Of a stretch of DNA of 64,000 nucleotides, positions 10,922 through 21,507 are shown in pieces. The notes beneath the pieces are model-generated. The model was not told the origin of the DNA. It did no database searches and worked only from the letters and a program-made list of their open reading frames with translations. The stretch is from Andrena cerasifolii (lineage: Eukaryota > Arthropoda > Insecta > Hymenoptera > Andrenidae), in NCBI RefSeq assembly GCF_050908995.1, contig NC_135123.1:2976001-3040000 (forward strand), given 5' to 3'. A program made the position numbers and the translations under genes. The first letter of the stretch is position 1, and each line of letters opens with the position of its first letter.

Positions 10922-11870
10922 GGTAAAGAATTCGCACGCTATGGCTTGACAACCGCCCGCCTACCGCGAAATTTAAAACAGATATTTGAAGCGGCTCAAC
11001 TCTCCCATATGGTCAAGTCTTCCGGACTCCCCCTACATAATATATGACGTAAGCAGAAGCCCAATTCTGAATGTTTACGGAGGTATACTTTACAAGATTT
11101 GGTCTGTGATCTGAGTTGAAATCTAGACGACTTACTTACTGCTATTATGAACCTTAAAAAACACTTAACGGTTGCATTCACGCAAAAGTTAAGTACCAGT
11201 GGTTTTACTTGAATGTATGAACTTTTGCATGTTTTTTACGCTGAATTTAACGGTGCTAAAATAAATTTTTGAAAAATGGTTTCTCCATTTTTAAAAACAA
11301 ATTAAAAAATAATTAGATCGACAAATTCGTACCCTTATCTGTTACAAATTCTTTCAACAATATGTCATCCAAACTTCAGCTCGGTAACTTTATTTTTATG
11401 GGAATTAAAGTTTTTTATATAAGGTTTTTTCGAGAAGCGAGTTTTCATTCCTTTAGGCTAAGCGTAGATTGTCAAGAAATAACATCAAATAACTAATTGG
11501 AGGCTTTCGAACAGTGAATTTTAGGTAATTGAAATCATTTATTGTGGTATTATAAAAGAATTTTACCATTTTCAAAAATCAACAGCGCTGTACTTTGGAC
11601 CTTTTTCCATACCCAAATAACAGTTTGACAATTCTAATGCTGCGGTTTTATACGAGTTAAATTTGAACCTGAATTATGTATCATTATATCATAATTATTT
11701 TTTTTTAATGTCTTATGTAGAAAAATGGCTATTTAATCGTCTGTATTTGGTTACTAACATCTAAGAATGTGTTTTGTTTTGGGTTCGAAGTTTTTGCATG
11801 GATGGAAGTACACAAACGTTGCTGGCAAAAAAAATTTTTCCGCTCTCTCAAATACAATGGAAATGATGGC
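10922..11870. other. AT-rich DNA, no recognised feature
   Basis: There is no coding similarity, and no inverted or direct repeats of note. Confidence 0.35.
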
Positions 11871-12310
11871 AGCATCAGAAATATGGCAGAACTCTGAGTA
11901 GTATGGAATGCGAAGTACAACGTACATTTCAAAAACCGAACATTGTTTAAATAATTTACAAGAATATGGAAAAGATGTAGTAACTGAAAAAGAAGAATGT
12001 GTAAATCACGTGCGCAAAAGATTATGGGGAGCTTAACCCGACATAGCAAAGCAAGCTCATGTAAAGGGCATCAAATTACGAGGTAGAGGATTTGACATAC
12101 TAAAAGAAAATAACATAAAACAATTAACAGATTATTATAAGAAAGCAATTTTAAGATAAAAATGACATAATGCCCATGGAAAATGTGTTATAGATACCCA
12201 ACCATATACCTTAGTAGATACTATTCAGTGTCTACTGATACAAAATTGCAGCATGAAAAATATCCACCAGGTAAATTCTCATGCTCATGGTGTTTCAACA
12301 AAACGATACT
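11870..12310 (+). pseudogene. Mutator-like transposase-domain relic
   Basis: In shifting frames the plus strand reads EKEECVNHVRKRLWGA, then LRGRGFDILKENNIKQLTDY with YKKAILR, and later LQHEKYPPGKFSCSWC. In order and spacing this resembles the Mutator-like transposase domain found in many arthropod elements: an ECVxHVQKR block, a G(R/K)GxLTDxxIDxLQNYYGxAIR block and an H..CPPGxDSWC block. Stops and frame changes are present, so it is dead. Recognition is from memory of the family's conserved blocks. A profile search would settle it. No termini were found. Confidence 0.55.
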
Positions 12311-12539
12311 TGTAATACTTATAAAACCTGATAGTATCTATAGATTCAACATAGAAACTAGGGTGGCCCTTATTTTTCAACATACGATTTCTATTGCTCC
12401 CCCCCCCCCCAATATAGTTAAACTAAATAAATAATAATCTCTGAAAAAAGTTATTGTAATCGGTCAGCAGGAAAGAGTGCTGACCAGGCCTTAATGTTCA
12501 GAATTCATCAATGGTTTGGATTTAAAGAATTTGAACATA

Positions 12540-12768
12540 CAGTAAATCCCCGTTATGAGCTCGTTTTTACCTCCCGTTGACAGCCCGGCGACTATCCCCA
12601 CCATTTCTTGGAAGCCTGCGGACGAGAGTGAGAGAACCTGGCAATGAGCGAGAGGAAACGAAAGAGTCAGACACGACGTTGTCAGGTACGGAAGAGAGAA
12701 TCTTATCCGTAACCCACAGTGAGCGCATCGCCAGCCCCGTTCGTCGAGCTCACAACGGGGATTTACTG
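12540..12768. mobile_element. TA-flanked MITE, CAGTAAATCCCCGTT ends
   Basis: The left terminus CAGTAAATCCCCGTTATGAG pairs with the right CTCACAACGGGGATTTACTG, flanked by TA at 12538-12539 and 12769-12770. It is 229 bp. The interior contains CTATCCCCACCAT and a purine-rich GAGNGAGAG stretch also present in the element at 24206-24583 and near 33779. Tc1/mariner-type by target; no coding capacity. Confidence 0.8.
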
Positions 12769-13003
12769 TAGTGAGGTCCGTACTACGCGCGCATAGGCAA
12801 TACGTCACGCTCCCGTAGAGGTATGTACATAATACATATTCAAACGCTTATTATCTAAAAAACGGTTGGAAACACGAAAAAATTATATATACAGTAATTG
12901 TAGGAAATTGAATGCTCTTTGAATATTATTTGAACAAAATTTGGATATGGCTTAGCATTTCTGAGAAATTCTTTAAATCAAAATCATTGATGAATTTTAA
13001 GCT
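12769..13003. other. Short spacer, no feature
   Basis: AT-rich sequence between two short elements. Nothing was recognised. Confidence 0.3.
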
Positions 13004-13007
13004 TTAA

Positions 13008-13276
13008 GGGGTCATGCTCAGTTAGGAAGACGAAAAAGGGTGGTCTTTGGAATTTTTTTACTCAAAAGCTATAACACATTTCTCAAAAATTCTTTTTTCC
13101 TTTTAAAGATTGCATCTAGTACCGTGCATCGTAATTTTGTTATTTAAAAATATTTATTAATAATTAAGTTATATACTTAAAAGAAAAAAAGATTTTTTGA
13201 GAAATGTGCTATAGCTTTTGAGTAAAAAATTTCCAAAGACCACCCGTTTTTCAGCCTCCTGACTGAGCATGACCCC
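13008..13276. mobile_element. TTAA-flanked palindromic MITE (piggyBac-type)
   Basis: Left GGGGTCATGCTCAGT and right CTGAGCATGACCCC are inverted copies, exactly flanked by TTAA (13004-13007 and 13277-13280), the piggyBac target. The arms extend for about 90 bp each (13008-13097 and 13188-13276) and share TGGTCTTTGGAA and ACTCAAAAGCTATA. It is 269 bp long with no coding capacity. Confidence 0.8.
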
Positions 13277-13280
13277 TTAA

Positions 13281-13624
13281 GGCCCGGTGGGCACCCTGTC
13301 CCATTGTTCTTTTCCCATAATCTTTTCCGAGATTATTTTTTTATGAAATGAAATCATACTAGGTGATGACAGCAATATAAAATACATATAGATACATATA
13401 AGATAATACAAAAAAATTGTATGAAGAAGGGCCACTCTAATAGGAACACATAAAAAAAGAGTTCCTGGAGATAATTCTGCTAATATAGGTAACTATATAA
13501 TTGACTATTCGATAAAAAAAACTGCCTCGCAGATGTTCCCAATGCCTCATGCAAAACGGAAATGGAAGCCACGGCGAATTAGAGAGGCTGCAATTGAGCA
13601 TGAAGGGTTGAGTGCCATCATATT
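13281..13624. other. AT-rich DNA, no recognised feature
   Basis: No family-like frame and no repeat structure were seen. Confidence 0.3.
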
Positions 13625-14088
13625 TAGTGATGGGGCCTCAAGACCGCAACTTCGAAATCGATTGGAACTAATTCAATCCTGTAAAGATTCGAATCGATTC
13701 GAATTTCATTAGTCATGGTCGCCAAGCAAAAGTTTGGAATCGCTTCGAATCCTAGCAGAAGTTTCGAATCGTTTCGAATTATGGACGAAAGATTCGAGTC
13801 GCTTCTACTATTATTCGAAACAAAAATTTCTTGAAAGTCTCGATAGGTCTTGAATAGGAGTGTGTGAATTGTCTCAAGTTTCGTGGTTCGGGAACCCGAG
13901 CTTCGGAATGGGTCGGAAAAATTCTGGCGGAGGCGGGCGAGATCTCGATACTCTCGAGTCTCGAGATTCTCTGCAAATTCCGGATGAAATTTGGACAAGT
14001 AAATGAGATTGATAGTTACATTGCGGATGCGTATTTGAATAGAATTCAAAATCCTTTGGCATATTGGAAGGAAAATAAAATTAAGTAA
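13625..14088 (+). pseudogene. Ac-like hAT remnant: subterminal repeats plus dimerisation tail
   Basis: The stretch begins TAGTGATGGGG, an Ac-type hAT terminus, and at 13650-13830 is full of TTCGAATCGATTCGAA-like repeats, a common subterminal pattern. Further on, the frame 13864-14088 ends VNEIDSYIADAYLNRIQNPL then AYWKENK. This matches the E(I/L)xxY..(R)xxxPLxYWKxNK tail of the hAT dimerisation domain. The two parts look joined by deletion. No right terminus or target duplication was found. Confidence 0.55.
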
Positions 14089-14155
14089 ATATCCTTATCT
14101 TGCGCAGTTAGCAATAAGTTTTTAAGTTTGTTTATAAGCAGGAAACATAATTAGT

Positions 14156-14652
14156 AAATAAAAAATATATAAAAAAAATTATGTTAAACGATTTTATTAA
14201 AAATATAGTAAAAACTAAATTAAAATGCACTAAAAACTAAAAAATAATTCTTTTCTTGTACTTCAATTTTGATGGTGTTAATATCACTTTAAATAAAATC
14301 GTGGGGCACCATGTGCAACCAAATGAAGAATCGGTTGGCAAGTGGAACATCATCAACTACAGTTTATCAATTTTAAGTCTCATTACAATCTGTATCCAAT
14401 AATTAAAATATTTTGTTTCATTAATGCGAATGAAAACTTTCTAACAACAAATTCATTTCGATGTTTGCTTCTGTATTAAGGTGATTCATATCCTGTTATG
14501 AAATATCGTGCCCTACGATTTTATTTAAACTGATATTAACACCCTCAAAATTTAAGTACAAGAAAAAAATTATTTTTTAGTTTTTAGTGCATTTTAATTT
14601 AGTTTTTACTACATTTTTAATACAATTTTTTATATATTTTTTATTTTCTGGT
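14156..14652. repeat. Palindromic repeat, 150-bp arms
   Basis: Arms 14156-14307 and 14505-14652 are inverted copies. Shared blocks are AAATTAAAATGCACTAAAAA, TTCTTGTACTTCAATTTTGA and TTTAAATAAAATCGTGGGGC. The loop is about 200 bp. The same blocks occur once in the interior of the 48537-50183 element (about 49140-49260), so this is probably a derivative of that family. Confidence 0.65.
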
Positions 14653-15236
14653 TTTTAGTGTTTGTGGATTTATATTTCACAGCTCAGACTTCTTTGCAAA
14701 TATCTTTTATTGCTGTATACAGTTTAACAGTTTGCTTAAGGGGTAGACACGTCACGTGGTCTGGCTGATTTGGCAGGTCGGTATTACAGCAGGTTTTTTC
14801 TGCACAGAAATGGTAATATCCATAGATACGCTGTTGCCTGGTGCACGCGAGAGGGAGCTGTTCGCTATTTCCGTATTCTATTCTGAATACGGAACGAAAT
14901 TCTCAATTGTTGCGTTGTACTTGTAAAAATTTAAATCGAAAGTCTGCTGGTACTGCAAACGTAGAAAATTCATTGTAGATTTTAATTACATAAAATGTGC
15001 TTATGCTACAATATTCTACGTTGGCAGTAAGGAATTATAAGTGAAAAAGAAAAGTAGATGAGGGGATGTCCCCTGTAAATGAAATTTGTTAGGTTAGTCA
15101 TTTTTTTATTAGCATAGTACTCAAATAGACAATGAAGGTTATACACTTATTATAAGACAATTAAACGTCCTATGCAGAAAGCAGTTATGAACAAACATTA
15201 CATATAAAATTGTGTTGGATGTTGAATTGGACTAGT
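14653..15236. other. Mostly unique DNA with one orphan TTAA-GGGG end
   Basis: At 14736 the sequence TTAAGGGGTAGACACGTC resembles the left end of the TTAA-flanked elements at 13008 and 43962. No partner end follows. Nothing else was recognised. Confidence 0.35.
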
Positions 15237-15329
15237 GAAAATGCGCAGGCTGGGTGCGCGTGATTATTATATGGTCGGCTCCTCGAAGTGACCGAAAATA
15301 TAACCTATGTTTATGCTATATGACAACAA

Positions 15330-15712
15330 CCCTGATAGCCAGATCTGGGCAGCAGAATCTGACGTCAGAACTGCAGCAGTCTGTGTCCGCATTTGGCTGC
15401 GTTCTGATGTGCAGAGCCTGAGGTGCAGTGCCTGATGTCAGATGGACAGCAGATCGACAGCAGATTTCGCTGTCTGGTAGGCACAGCAACAGCGCCATCT
15501 GAGGTCCAGAATTACCAAGCAATTGCCTACAGATGGCGCTGTTGCTGTGCCTAGCAGACGGCGAAATCTGCTGTCGATCTGCTGTCGATCTGCTGTCCAT
15601 CTGACATCAGGCACTGCACCTCAGGCTCTGCGCATCAGAACGCAGCCAAATGCGGACACAGACTGCTGCAGTTCTGACGTCAGATTCTGCTGCCCAGATC
15701 TGGCTATGAGGG
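15330..15712. mobile_element. Near-perfect 383-bp palindrome inserted in satellite unit
   Basis: Arms of about 184 bp start CCCTGATAGCCAGATCTGGG and end with its inverse GGCTATGAGGG. They are nearly identical, with a loop of about 15 bp. The interior is built of CTGACGTCAG, CTGCTGTCGATC and similar short motifs. Related satellite units at about 40140 and 40345 run straight through this point (GACAATAAATGTTT, GACAATAAACGTTT), giving empty sites. The target duplication is not cleanly resolved. Confidence 0.75.
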
Positions 15713-16095
15713 AAATGTTTAGTGGCTATTTCGTTCTTTTACACTACATTTGTGAACCTTGTATCATCCTTCCAAAACATTATTATTACGCCGCAATAGT
15801 ATCATTAGGACATCGGGTACAGCATATAGGCTATATTTTCTGTCACTTCGAGGACAGAAAATCCGCTACTGAAAATGCGCAGGCTGGATGCGCGTGTTTG
15901 TTATATGGTTGGCTCCTCAAAGTGATAGAAAATATAACCTATATGCTATTTCCTAAAGATACTGTTGTGGCGTAATAGTAATGATTTGGAAGGATGTTAA
16001 AAGGCTCACAAATGTAGCGTAAAAGAACGAAATAGCCACTAAACATTTATTGTCATATAGCATATACATAGGTTATATTTTTTGTCACTTTGAAG

Positions 16096-16322
16096 CATAG
16101 ACATATATAGACAGAGCGTAAGCTGAGGGGGTTGTAAGAATCGCGGTAAGGGGAGCGATACAGGCAAATCGGGTAACGCAGTGGTTATGTATACCTAATG
16201 CTTCCGAAGCTAACCCGACGTCGGGCCGACGTGCCTGTATCTGACTTCTGCCTTTTCGCCTCCAAGCCTACCGTTCCCCTCGCCTATAGTCCCAGCTTCT
16301 GCTCCGTCTATATATGTCTATG
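16096..16322 (+). mobile_element. 227-bp MITE, CATAGACATATATAGAC ends, copy 1
   Basis: Terminal repeats CATAGACATATATAGACAGA and TCCGTCTATATATGTCTATG are flanked by a perfect 8-bp duplication CTTTGAAG (16088-16095 and 16323-16330). A copy of exactly the same length lies in reverse orientation at 35548-35774, differing at only about ten positions by eye. The 8-bp target fits hAT or P superfamilies. It is inserted into the 15237-16382 satellite unit. Confidence 0.9.
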
Positions 16323-16429
16323 CTTTGAAGAGCCAACCATATAATAATCCACGCGCATCCAGCCTGCGCATTTTCAGTAGTCCGGTCGGCGTCATGGAAG
16401 GGGTACCTCCTCCGCCCTGCATTTGTGGT

Positions 16430-16711
16430 ACTATTGCGAGATGAGAAGAAGCCCGACTACCCACAAGCTAAAATGTCACAGGGGCAAGGAGAATCGCCCG
16501 CTCGCTCCACCCAATTCCTTGCAACAAAGTCCGCCGCGTAACGCAGAACGCGAACGAAACAAATCACGACAGCCCGCGGATATGGACAGCCGTTAAGAAC
16601 CGAAAAGTAGGACTTCTTGGAGGGGGTACGGTGGAGCGAGAGGGCGATTCCCCTTGCTCCTGTAACAATTCAGCTTGTGGGTAGCGGTCTTCTTCTCATC
16701 TCGCAATAGCA
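16430..16711. mobile_element. Palindromic MITE, CTATTGCGAGATGAG ends
   Basis: Left CTATTGCGAGATGAGAAGAA pairs with right TTCTTCTCATCTCGCAATAG. The arms are about 88 bp, share ACCCACAAGCT and CGCTCGCTCCACC, and enclose a loop of about 110 bp. Target duplication was not resolved. Confidence 0.65.
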
Positions 16712-17305
16712 GTGGAAACGATATTTCTGAGCCCAGTGAAATACGTGGGTCATTCCATACGAAATCGGATACTTTTCGGAGTAACATTTCAGATTTAGAT
16801 GAAACTTGGATATGTTGTAGTCTTTAGGGATATATAAGCATATCTTGACGGATTTTTCAAAATGTCAAAAATTGTGGATCTTACAGCTCTGTGAAATATA
16901 GTGTTAACTTTTTTCAAAAAGTTTTAACTGTTGAACTAACAAACTGATCAAAATGAGCTTTTGGGTTGAAATTGTAACAATGAAGACATAAGAGTACCTA
17001 ATAAAAATTATTTCACGGAAAAAAAACAAATTTTCGACCATTTATTTTGGAATTGTTCTAAACAAATGCCATGTGTTAATAGCGGGGCACTGATTAAAAT
17101 TTTGAAAAGGTATTCAGTTAGGTATTCAGCGAACAGTATTCTCCGATGCTCGCGGTGGCTCGCGGTTACTTTGTCGCTGTCGATGGGTCGTAAAAGAGAA
17201 GGATAGAACGGGGATTGTAGCAGCCGAGAAATGAAGCCAGCGCCTCTGTCTGCAGAGATACACAGATACACAGCGTTGCCAACAACATTATGCAGGACCA
17301 CTTAC
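16712..17305. other. Unique-looking DNA, no feature
   Basis: Short frames such as 17008-17301 (minus) have no family similarity. Confidence 0.35.
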
Positions 17306-17454
17306 TTAGCGGAAGGGGAACACCCACAGGAGTAGTGGCAACGTGTGCGTGAAGGCGTTGCTGACGTATTACCAGGAGTGGTGGTAACGTGTGCGTCAGC
17401 AACGTCTTCACGCACACGATACCACAATTCCTGTGCGTATTCCTCTTCCGCTAA
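17306..17454. mobile_element. 149-bp hairpin MITE, TTAGCGGAAG ends
   Basis: Left TTAGCGGAAGGGGAAC pairs with right TATTCCTCTTCCGCTAA. The arms continue through GTGTGCGTGAAGGCGTTGCTGACG and its inverse, so the element folds along nearly its full length. A central duplication of GTGGTAACGTGTGCGT is visible. Target duplication is unclear. Confidence 0.65.
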
Positions 17455-17487
17455 ATAAAGCGGATAATAAATTGTTCGAAATGATAA

Positions 17488-17637
17488 ATTCTTCGCCCTT
17501 GAAAGCACCGAGCTAGGCCCCTCGTGCCCCTCAAGAGCGAAAGATCCTCATGGTGGGGCACAACCGTCGCTCTTGCCTTCGCTCGCAACAACCCGTGGTT
17601 GCTCTTCGAAGCCAAAAGCAAAAGTTGGACAGGCCTG
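17488..17637 (-). mobile_element. Truncated copy of the 37124-37315 MITE
   Basis: The right end, reverse-complemented, begins CAGGCCTGTCCAACTTTT, the same terminus as the element at 37124. Interior blocks GGGGCCTAGCTCGGTGCTTT and ATGAGGATCTTTCGCTCTTG match in order. The other end is missing and the homology stops near 17488. Confidence 0.75.
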
Positions 17638-17686
17638 TCATAGAGATTGAAAAAAGCTGATATGAATTAATATACATGTGTTTTAA

Positions 17687-18054
17687 CCCTTTCGCGACTA
17701 GCGTCGGTTATATACGGCTTACACTAAATGCTTCATACTAGCTGGCGCCGGTTATGTCCGGCATCCACTAAATGCGTCATACTGGCTAGCGCCGGTTATA
17801 TCCGGCCGGCATCCACTAATCGCGGCGCGTTTCTGGAACGAGTAAAGTTTTTTGTTTTCTATCTTTTTGTGGATTATCATAGTTAAAAGTAAGGTCATTA
17901 ATCAGCAATTCCAACAAAATCCTCTAAGATTTTATACGGACACATTGGGAGCTCCAAAAACGCCAGAAACTCTTAATGTGTACGGTGTGCGCTAATGGCA
18001 CGACGACCCGCTCCCAACGGCGCATCGCGCCCCAGCCTCACCGTCGTGAAAGGG
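17687..18054. mobile_element. TTAA-flanked MITE, CCCTTTC ends (piggyBac-type)
   Basis: The ends are inverted copies of CCCTTTC[G/A]CGAC, and TTAA flanks both sides exactly (17683-17686 and 18055-18058). CCC...GGG ends with TTAA targets are the hallmark of piggyBac-like elements. It is 368 bp, non-coding, and carries an internal tandem repeat near its left end. Confidence 0.8.
17698..17825. repeat. Tandem repeat of about 55 bp, 2.5 copies
   Basis: Three successive blocks read GACTAGCGTCGGTTATATAC, AGCTGGCGCCGGTTATGTCC and GGCTAGCGCCGGTTATATCC, each but the last followed by GGC(A/T)TNCACTAAATGC and a TCATACT block. The array is confined to the left part of the TTAA-flanked element, so it probably serves as subterminal repeats. 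Confidence 0.8.
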
Positions 18055-18058
18055 TTAA

Positions 18059-18869
18059 AAATGACGGTCCTGACTGGTAAACATTTTAACGTTCTTCTGT
18101 GGTTTTCAGGTAATATTGGTCTTAAAAAGTGACGTAATCCAATTTCAAGGTGTAATTCTTGTTTGTGACATCTGTAGTTTCGCGCTGAACCCACAAAAAT
18201 TAAAATTAAAACAGATTCATTAAGTTGATGGCCGAAAAACGACGATTATTTCAAGACAAATTCGGTCGTGTTTGTGCGCTACTACAAATCCATGACTTTT
18301 TAATTTTTTTATGAAAATCTCGAATTTTTACGGACCATATCAGAGGCTTGGCGCGAAATGGCACATGTTTTACACATCCTGAAATTTTTTTCAAGTCGAT
18401 CTGAATCTCCATTCCTTCGCAACTAGCAGAAAAACAAGAGAAAAAAAGATTCGAGAAAAACGCGTTTAAAGATTCTGGGCAAAGGCGATGCTATAAATTA
18501 CCGCTTGACCTTTTTAGCTACCAAATCAACAATTTTGCGAATTTTCGTATAAACCAAGCGGCATTTTATTTAGAAAAGATAGTACTTTCGGAAAATTCAA
18601 TAAAAGATCGATTTTTTGACCTAGTCCCCTTAAGGACTATATCGGACATAAAATATTAGACAAAAATATATGAAATTTGATATACTTGAATATCTACGTC
18701 TTATTCATAGTAAAATCTACGTCTTATTCATAGTAGATGTAAAGAATGACAGTTGGAGTCTTATTTTTACTTCTAGAAAGGTATTTTTCACTTTACAAAT
18801 GCTTCTACAAGCATTATTTGCTAAATTTTTGCCAGTGAAAATGCCCTGAATTCACAATTTTCTCAAGTT
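18059..18869. other. AT-rich DNA, no recognised feature
   Basis: No family-like frames. At 18628 the sequence CCCCTTAAGGAC could be a decayed TTAA-type element end but has no partner. Confidence 0.3.
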
Positions 18870-20020
18870 ATCCCGACCTCCGTGATGTTTACCAGAGCTG
18901 TACGGAAGGGGAGCTCGAAACCCAACGATAATGTAGGTGTGCAACGGATAGGGAAAACTACAGGGTCAGCGTTTTATCCTGCAACCTGCGCTCGCGCGAA
19001 CTTGTAAAATGGCAACACCGCCTCACGGACGCATTCCACTACAACCATGCACCGATACTTCCGCCATCTATGAGCCAATGGTGAAAGTGTAGGGTCTTTT
19101 AGGTGCCAGTAGAGGGTGCTTTTGACTTTCGTCAGAGAATATTAAATTTGACGTAGCAGACGGGTAAGAAAACGGTAGCCATTTTTTTTAAGAGTGCGAC
19201 TGCGCCGATCGCAGGACAGCAGTAATGCCCGAGCTTCGAAAATTTTGGGATGGTCTCTTTCAAATTAACGTCTCAAAGAGTTATTCGGAATTTCCCGGCC
19301 TGGCTTGAAGAATTTGTGGCCTCTTTCGTATAACTTTTGAACTATAAAAGATACCGGAATGCAATTTGCGCCGCAAAATGAGGAAAAATTATTCCCTCTT
19401 AATGATGGATAATTTAACATATTTTACGTTTGCTTAATTGTACGAGTCCAGTCGACACTGTTTTCAAACCTCATTGCAGTAATCTGGGGTGCGAATGGTA
19501 AACCGATCATAAAAGCGGAGCGCGCGGCTCGCTTACCTGGGCCGGGAAATTCCCAATAGCTCTTTGCCACGTTAATCTGAAAGAGACCATCCTAAAATTA
19601 TCGAAGCTCGGGCATCACTGCTGTCCAGCGGTCGCTGGCAGTTCTCCGAACGCCGGGCCGGTGCATGGTTGTAGTCGAATGTTGCCATTTTACCTGTTCG
19701 CGAGAGCGCGAATTGCAAGATGAAATGCTGACCCTGTACTTACGCCACGCGCCTACGAGCACGCACCTACTCTACTGCAGTTCTTCTCACTGATTCTACC
19801 CTCAGCAACGGGACAGCTGGACGCTCAACTGGTTGCTCGCAGTTAGGCACTAAAAACGGCTTCTTGCGCAGCCCTGACTTACACTCTTACAGTTTTCCCT
19901 ATCCGTTGTATACGCGCGGTATCATTGGCTTCGAGCTCCCCTTCCGCGCGGCTCTGGAGTATACCATGGAAGTCCGGGCCTCTTAATGGCTCAACTGGCC
20001 CTCGCTGGTCTATATTTACC
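18870..20020. mobile_element. Large palindromic element, family member
   Basis: The outer arms share GGAAGGGGAGCTCGAA, CAACGGATAGGGAAAACT and CAGGGTCAGC. The inner arms (19190-19320 and 19530-19625) share TGCCCGAGCTTCG, GGATGGTCTCTTTCA and GGCCGGGAAATTCC. The right arm contains about 150 extra bases (19735-19885), absent from the left arm but present alone at 35150-35300. That segment is therefore a mobile piece inserted in one arm. A fragment of the right end recurs at 25895-26030. Boundaries are approximate. Confidence 0.65.
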
Positions 20021-20407
20021 CGATCGGTCGCCCACTATTTGTCTCTTAGGTATGTTCGAGACCTTAAATCGCAACTACATACTAAACGTTTAAACGAATG
20101 CTCTTCTATATGCCCGCTCACTGCGTCTTCTACTTCCATCTTGCATATTTTCTTTGTCGTTTCAACACTATTATACCTTTATTTCAGTATCTAATGTCTT
20201 CGCCGAGGACAATTTCACATTTCTCGATTTAAATATTTCTGTCTGTAAAAATTCAGTTGAACGACCAACGAATAGAATATACATTAGTGAAAACGAAAAT
20301 ACCATTCGAATATTATAACCGATTTGCAAACCACAGTCATATGAAAGTTATTATGTAGAAAAATGGTATTTACTGTATTTAATTGCATAGTCATTTTGTG
20401 GAATTAC
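20021..20407. other. AT-rich DNA, no recognised feature
   Basis: Nothing resembling a gene or structured repeat. Confidence 0.3.
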
Positions 20408-20411
20408 TTAA

Positions 20412-21129
20412 GAGGGGAAACACTGTAACGGTCTGAAAAGTAAGGATATTTTCGCGAATTTTTTGCAACCAAAAAACGCAAGTAAATCAATGTATTACTT
20501 AGTATAGTTAATACGTACATATTGAAGGGTAAAAAAAAATGTTTCAAGCAAATTCATGAATCCGTTCCCGGTATACTCTTAGTCAAAATGTGCGCTGCGG
20601 TAAAATCGTTCCTCTGGCGTTGACAGTGCTTTAGCCATACGGTTAATCTGAATTCAAAAAGACAAAAATATTTAGAAACTAGAAGCTTACGTCTATTACA
20701 GGACGTACAGAAAAGTCAATATCTTAAAAGATAACGAAATGGCGGAGCACTGAAAAAAAAATCATATTTTGGAGAGAAATGTTGATAAAAAAAAAAATAG
20801 AAGGGAGCTGTTAATTAATAAAACCTAAACGTCATGTAATGGAGATGGGATTTTTGTACAATAAATGGCCTTACTCGTGTCAATTGGATGTATAGTTATC
20901 TTTACATACTGTCAACCCGGTTCGAAAATGTAATTCTGAGAAAAGCGCATTCAAAATGCCGCTCGGTTCGATCGCACGCTTAACACCGCTTCACGGAAAA
21001 CACTACATCTCGGTCAATGTTATGAATTTCTTCATAAAATTAGGGGAGACTATACTTGAAACGTATGTCTTTCAGAAAATGTAAAAAAGAAAAAATTGAT
21101 TTTTCCAATTTCTTAAGTGTTTCCCCCCC
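20412..21129. mobile_element. TTAA-flanked element, GAGGGGAAACACT ends
   Basis: Left G[A/G]GGGGAAACACT and its inverse on the right (AGTGTTTCCCCCCC) are flanked by TTAA at 20408-20411 and 21130-21133. The terminal repeats are only about 13 bp, as in piggyBac-type elements. The 718-bp interior is AT-rich and non-coding. Confidence 0.65.
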
Positions 21130-21324
21130 TTAATAAATAACTTGCAACAAGTTTCGTAACAATTACAACATTAAATATGCATAGATAGGTAAAATAACCC
21201 TGTTCTAGTCAAATTTGAACTCAGTATAAAAAGTTAGTAAGCAGACATTTACACCTCTTCGATACATCGCCCTCGCAATTATTTAACCTCGATTTTTCCA
21301 CAAATGGATGGCCGTCTACACCTA

Positions 21325-21505
21325 TACTCCCAGTCATTTAAGAAGGAACCCGTTTCGCGCATGTAGAATGAGCTCATTGGCTCCGAAAAAGCGTTGGTGG
21401 GGGTACAACCAATAGTGGCTTCTCCCGGCACCAATGAGCGTCAACCTGCGCAGAACCGGCCTAAACTCGTCGGTCGGCAGGTTCCTTCATAAATGACACG
21501 GAGTA
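21325..21505. mobile_element. TA-flanked MITE, TACTCCCAGTCATTTA ends
   Basis: Left TACTCCCAGTCATTTAAGAA pairs with right TTCATAAATGACACGGAGTA. TA lies on both sides (21323-21324 and 21506-21507). It is 181 bp and non-coding. The interior is moderately GC-rich and includes CCAATGAGCG and CGCTCATTGG-like pieces. Confidence 0.7.
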
Positions 21506-21507
21506 TA

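Larger units (their letters stand above)
15237..16382. repeat. Palindromic satellite unit with nested insertions
   Basis: The outer arms (from GAAAATGCGCAGGCTGG at about 15240 and its inverse near 16365) enclose AAAATATAACCTAT and its complement several times, plus AACATCCTTCCAAAA-type blocks. The same units occur as a direct tandem at 40097-40606. Two mobile elements are inserted: 15330-15712 and 16096-16322. The central copy of the GCGCAGGCTGG block lies near 15872. It encodes nothing. Confidence 0.75.
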
